Origin: Cinclus cinclus
Taxonomy: Eukaryota; Chordata; Aves; Passeriformes; Cinclidae
Assembly: GCF_963662255.1 (NCBI RefSeq)
Contig: NW_026912196.1
Span: forward strand, 198,501-262,500
Reading direction: 5' to 3'
Length of the DNA: 64,000 nt
Within the stretch, counting starts at the first letter, position 1; each line of letters starts with the position of its first letter. The notes below the pieces were generated by a model, which ran no database searches, was not told where the DNA came from, and saw nothing but the letters and a program-made list of their open reading frames with translations. The position numbers were made by a program, and so were the translations under genes. Of the stretch, positions 59,298 to 64,000 are shown piece by piece.

Positions 59298-62055
59298 CAT
59301 GCTCAAGGCATTCATCAGAGCAACACCATGGGGGAAAAGAGGGGGGAACATTGCAGGACAAATTTCTATGCTGGAACAGGATTGTCTGCGAGACAGCTCT
59401 CCGCAGCGCTAGTATTTGGCCAGGCTGAAATCAGCGCCACGGGAAGCCAATCTGACAAGCGGAGTGCAACGAGCGCGGCGATATGGGGCCACTTGGCAGG
59501 TGGCCGAAGAAAGACGGCTGCCCCGCGAATGGGGTGCCAGAAGGCAAGTTTCAGCAGGGCGTTGCGGGCGAGCTTAATGTGTAGCCGCAGTTGTTCTAGG
59601 CGAGATTGTAGCCGAGAAGCTTTCCGTCTCCATTCACGAGACAAGAAAAGCAGAACGCAATGGTCTAGAGGGTTGAGAAGAAAAGTGCTCGTAGCGAGCT
59701 CGTTGCGGCAGAAGCGAAAGCCAGGAGCAGCGTGCTCGCTGCGAGAAGTAGACGGCGCTTCGCCTCCTTGGGAAGGAAATGGCGTCTGGGCACGAACGGC
59801 AGCCAGCGAAGCTTCAGAACAGCAGGCTGTTCTGCTCAGCGTACGAGCCTGAAGTGAGTGGCAAGGGCTAAGGGGACAGTCCCAAGGCATCTAGCTTTCC
59901 TGCTAGCAATGCCATTTCTACCCTGCTGTGGAAAACATTGTCCTCTGCCCTTCTGCTCCGAGAGGCAGAGAGCACCTCGGCAGACGCAGTGCAGAGGGAA
60001 AGGACACACTATCCGAGGGAGCGTGACGCCGCTTAGGCGGGCAAAGCAGAAAGGTGCCGCCCGGCACTGGCTTTGACTCCCTGAGCTTCCTTGCTAGGAC
60101 AGCAGCTGCCGAAAGCTGGCAACTAGGCTGCCAGAGTGCAGAATGTCGGCGGTCTGGCACGCCTGCTTGCCGAAAGCCAGGATCAGCGAGACAGCGTGCT
60201 AGGCTCTGTTTCACAGCACCTTGGAGAACACGCCCTTGAAGAATGCCGTCTCTGTTCCGCAAAAGCTCTGCCACAGTGAAGGTGGAAGAAGCAGCCTGTG
60301 GCCACGGGCAGAGCTGGTCAACAGCTGCGCCTAACTTTCCCAAGCTGCGAGAGCATTCTCAGCCGAGTTCTGCTTTGACAGAGCTATTGCTGAACTTTTG
60401 CAGTCCCGGAGGCTGCTGAAACCAAGGCTGTGTTCTGCCTCTTCATTCTTGCCTTCCTGTGCTCCAGCGAGAAGTGAAGCTCTGGCACGGCATTCAGCTT
60501 TGCCGCCTCTCTGCACGGAAAGCACTAGACAGAACTAGTGTGCTTCGTGCATGCTCTCTCCTCGCTTTTATGGTCACTGCTCTGCTTTTTGCTTGGCAGC
60601 GTTCCAAGGGTCCACGGCATACCTCTCGCACAGCGAGAGGTGGCCGGCGAGGAATACTTGCTGGCTTAAGTCGTTCCATGCTCAAGGCATTCATCAGAGC
60701 AACACCATGCGGGAAAAGAGGGGGGAACATTGCAGGACAAATTTCTATGCTGGAACAGGATTGTCTGCGAGACAGCTCTCCGCAGCGCTAGTATTTGGCC
60801 AGGCTGAAATCAGCGCCACGGGAAGCCAATCTGACAAGCGGAGTGCAACGAGCGCGGCGATATGGGGCCACTTGGCAGGTGGCCGAAGAAAGACGGCTGC
60901 CCCGCGAATGGGGTGCCAGAAGGCAAGTTTCAGCAGGGCGTTGCGGGCGAGCTTAATGTGTAGCCGCAGTTGTTCTAGGCGAGATTGTAGCCGAGAAGCT
61001 TTCCGTCTCCATTCACGAGACAAGAAAAGCAGAACGCAATGGTCTAGAGGGTTGAGAAGAAAAGTGCTCGTAGCGAGCTCGTTGCGGCAGAAGCGAAAGC
61101 CAGGAGCAGCGTGCTCGCTGCGAGAAGTAGACGGCGCTTCGCCTCCTTGGGAAGGAAATGGCGTCTGGGCACGAACGGCAGCCAGCGAAGCTTCAGAACA
61201 GCAGGCTGTTCTGCTCAGCGTACGAGCCTGAAGTGAGTGGCAAGGGCTAAGGGGACAGTCCCAAGGCATCTAGCTTTCCTGCTAGCAATGCCATTTCTAC
61301 CCTGCTGTGGAAAACATTGTCCTCTGCCCTTCTGCTCCGAGAGGCAGAGAGCACCTCGGCAGACGCAGTGCAGAGGGAAAGGACACAGTATCCGAGGGAG
61401 CGTGACGCCGCTTAGGCGGGCAAAGCAGAAAGGTGCCGCCCGGCACTGGCTTTGACTCCCTGAGCTTCCTTGCTAGGACAGCAGCTGCCGAAAGCTGGCA
61501 ACTAGGCTGCCAGAGTGCAGAATGTCGGCGGTCTGGCACGCCTGCTTGCCGAAAGCCAGGATCAGCGAGACAGCGTGCTAGGCTCTGTTTCACAGCACCT
61601 TGGAGAACACGCCCTTGAAGAATGCCGTCTCTGTTCCGCAAAAGCTCTGCCACAGTGAAGGTGGAAGAAGCAGCCTGTGGCCACGGGCAGAGCTGGTCAA
61701 CAGCTGCGCCTAACTTTGCCAAGCTGCGAGAGCATTCTCAGCCGAGTTCTGCTTTGACAGAGCTATTGCTGAACTTTTGCAGTCCCGGAGGCTGCTGAAA
61801 CCAAGGCTGTGTTCTGCCTCTTCATTCTTGCCTTCCTGTGCTCCAGCGAGAAGTGAAGCTCTGGCACGGCATTCAGCTTTGCCGCCTCTCTGCACGGAAA
61901 GCACTAGACAGAACTAGTGCGCTTCGTGCATGCTCTCTCCTCGCTTTTATGGTCACTGCTCTGCTTTTTGCTTGGCAGCGTTCCAAGGGTCCACGGCATA
62001 CCTCTCGCACAGCGAGAGGTGGCCGGCGAGGAATATTTGCTGGCTTAAGTCGTTC
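59298..62055 (+). repeat. Monomer copies 44-45, second occurrence of dimer type two
   Basis: Copy 44 carries G742, C1042 and C1360. Copy 45 carries C34, G712, G742 and C1244. This is the counterpart of copies 27-28. Confidence 0.92.
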
Positions 62056-63434
62056 CATGCTCAAGGCATTCATCAGAGCAACACCATGGGGGAAAAGAGG
62101 GGGGAACATTGCAGGACAAATTTCTATGCTGGAACAGGATTGTCTGCGAGACAGCTCTCCGCAGCGCTAGTATTTGGCCAGGCTGAAATCAGCGCCACGG
62201 GAAGCCAATCTGACAAGCGGAGTGCAACGAGCGCGGCGATATGGGGCCACTTGGCAGGTGGCCGAAGAAAGACGGCTGCCCCGCGAATGGGGTGCCAGAA
62301 GGCAAGTTTCAGCAGGGCGTTGCGGGCGAGCTTAATGTGTAGCCGCAGTTGTTCTAGGCGAGATTGTAGCCGAGAAGCTTTCCGTCTCCATTCACGAGAC
62401 AAGAAAAGCAGAACGCAATGGTCTAGAGGGTTGAGAAGAAAAGTGCTCGTAGCGAGCTCGTTGCGGCAGAAGCGAAAGCCAGGAGCAGCGTGCTCGCTGC
62501 GAGAAGTAGACGGCGCTTCGCCTCCTTGGGAAGGAAATGGCGTCTGGGCACGAACGGCAGCCAGCGAAGCTTCAGAACAGCAGGCTGTTCTGCTCAGCGT
62601 ACGAGCCTGAAGTGAGTGGCAAGGGCTAAGGGGACAGTCCCAAGGCATCTAGCTTTCCTGCTAGCAATGCCATTTCTACCCTGCTGTGGAAAACATTGTC
62701 CTCTGCCCTTCTGCTCCGAGAGGCAGAGAGCACCTCGGCAGACGCAGTGCAGAGGGAAAGGACACACTATCCGAGGGAGCGTGACGCCGCTTAGGCAGGC
62801 AAAGCAGAAAGGTGCCGCCCGGCACTGGCTTTGACTCCCTGAGCTTCCTTGCTAGGACAGCAGCTGCCGAAAGCTGGCAACTAGGCTGCCAGAGTGCAGA
62901 ATGTCGGCGGTCTGGCACGCCTGCTTGCCGAAAGCCAGGATCAGCGAGACAGCGTGCTAGGCTCTGTTTCACAGCACCTTGGAGAACACGCCCTTGAAGA
63001 ATGCCGTCTCTGTTCCGCAAAAGCTCTGCCACAGTGAAGGTGGAAGAAGCAGCCTGTGGCCACGGGCAGAGCTGGTCAACAGCTGCGCCTAACTTTGCCA
63101 AGCTGCGAGAGCATTCTCAGCCGAGTTCTGCTTTGACAGAGCTATTGCTGAACTTTTGCAGTCCCGGAGGCTGCTGAAACCAAGGCTGTGTTCTGCCTCT
63201 TCATTCTTGCCTTCCTGTGCTCCAGCGAGAAGTGAAGCTCTGGCACGGCATTCAGCTTTGCCGCCTCTCTGCACGGAAAGCACTAGACAGAACTAGTGTG
63301 CTTCGTGCATGCTCTCTCCTCGCTTTTATGGTCACTGCTCTGCTTTTTGCTTGGCAGCGTTCCAAGGGTCCACGGCATACCTCTCGCACAGCGAGAGGTG
63401 GCCGGCGAGGAATATTTGCTGGCTTAAGTCGTTC
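62056..63434 (+). repeat. Monomer copy 46, majority form
   Basis: All tracked sites are in the majority state. Confidence 0.93.
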
Positions 63435-64000
63435 CATGCTCAAGGCATTCATCAGAGCAACACCATGGGGGAAAAGAGGGGGGAACATTGCAGGACAAAT
63501 TTCTATGCTGGAACAGGATTGTCTGCGAGACAGCTCTCCGCAGCGCTAGTATTTGGCCAGGCTGAAATCAGCGCCACGGGAAGCCAATCTGACAAGCGGA
63601 GTGCAACGAGCGCGGCGATATGGGGCCACTTGGCAGGTGGCCGAAGAAAGACGGCTGCCCCGCGAATGGGGTGCCAGAAGGCAAGTTTCAGCAGGGCGTT
63701 GCGGGCGAGCTTAATGTGTAGCCGCAGTTGTTCTAGGCGAGATTGTAGCCGAGAAGCTTTCCGTCTCCATTCACGAGACAAGAAAAGCAGAACGCAATGG
63801 TCTAGAGGGTTGAGAAGAAAAGTGCTCGTAGCGAGCTCGTTGCGGCAGAAGCGAAAGCCAGGAGCAGCGTGCTCGCTGCGAGAAGTAGACGGCGCTTCGC
63901 CTCCTTGGGAAGGAAATGGCGTCTGGGCACGAACGGCAGCCAGCGAAGCTTCAGAACAGCAGGCTGTTCTGCTCAGCGTACGAGCCTGAAGTGAGTGGCA
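63435..64000 (+). repeat. Monomer copy 47, partial (phase 1-566)
   Basis: The window ends inside this copy, 566 bp in. The part present is in the majority state. The array evidently continues beyond the window. Confidence 0.95.

Larger units (their letters stand above)
1..64000 (+). repeat. Satellite array, 1,379-bp monomer, 46.4 copies head to tail
   Basis: The same 1,379-bp unit repeats without interruption across the entire window. For example, the segment beginning catgctcaaggcattcatca at base 1 recurs at 1380, 2759, 4138 and so on to 63435. There are 46 complete copies and a final partial one of 566 bp. All are in the same orientation, with no length change seen in any copy. Copies differ from the majority form by 0 to 9 substitutions. 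G+C is roughly 55% from counting sample lines. No flanking unique DNA is present, so total array size and chromosomal location are unknown. Known biology: arrays like this are typical of eukaryotic centromeric, pericentromeric or other heterochromatic satellites, kept uniform by unequal crossover and gene conversion. I do not recognise the monomer as a named family. A bird or other vertebrate source is a guess. Confidence 0.98.

Noticed and set aside
1..64000. CRISPR array or bacterial repeat locus
   Set aside because: The repeat is 1,379 bp long with no unique spacers, and there are no bacterial genes in or around it.
1..64000. Transposon or LTR array
   Set aside because: There are no terminal repeats, target-site duplications, poly-A tails or reverse transcriptase and transposase motifs. 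The junctions between units are seamless.
1..64000. Strict higher-order repeat of fixed monomer number
   Set aside because: Variant forms recur at distances of 2, 4, 12, 16 and 17 copies without a single period holding across the window. It is a mosaic, although a decayed 17-copy duplication remains possible.

Overview
The whole 64 kb window is one head-to-tail tandem array. A single 1,379-bp monomer repeats 46 complete times on the same strand, followed by a 566-bp partial copy, and it runs off both ends of the window. I see no unique sequence, no mobile-element insertion, no inversion and no convincing gene. Monomer 'phase' 1 is set here to window base 1, so copy n starts at 1+1379(n-1).

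The array is extremely uniform. Every copy I compared has exactly the same length, including its G5, G6 and T5 runs. I could place at least 23 substitution sites, and the most divergent copy (copy 32, 42750-44128) differs from the majority form at only nine of them (about 0.65%). Eighteen copies match the majority form at every site I tracked. Variants form a mosaic: a nearly invariant 13.1-kb stretch (13825-26942), a local divergent cluster (42750-46886), and 1-2 copy modules that recur at distant places. This is the pattern expected of unequal exchange and gene conversion, not of a rigid higher-order repeat.

Within a monomer, phase 121-560 is dense in CpG (37 CpGs counted by eye in 440 bp), and phase 35-711 carries almost no common variation. 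All seven high-frequency variant sites lie at phase 712-1379 and 1-34. The monomer also holds several perfect short inverted repeats, a 19-nt homopurine tract and a long pyrimidine tract ending in CAG. Long open frames exist on both strands, but their variants are mostly amino-acid changing, one frame carries a stop, and no domain is recognisable, so I treat them as non-coding.

The organism is almost certainly a eukaryote: a kilobase-scale, homogenised, gene-free tandem array of roughly 55% G+C fits centromeric, pericentromeric or other heterochromatic satellite DNA. Six of the 11 transition-type variants lie at CpG, which suggests germline cytosine methylation and would fit a vertebrate. GC-rich kilobase satellites are known from bird chromosomes, but I do not recognise this monomer and cannot name a species or chromosome.
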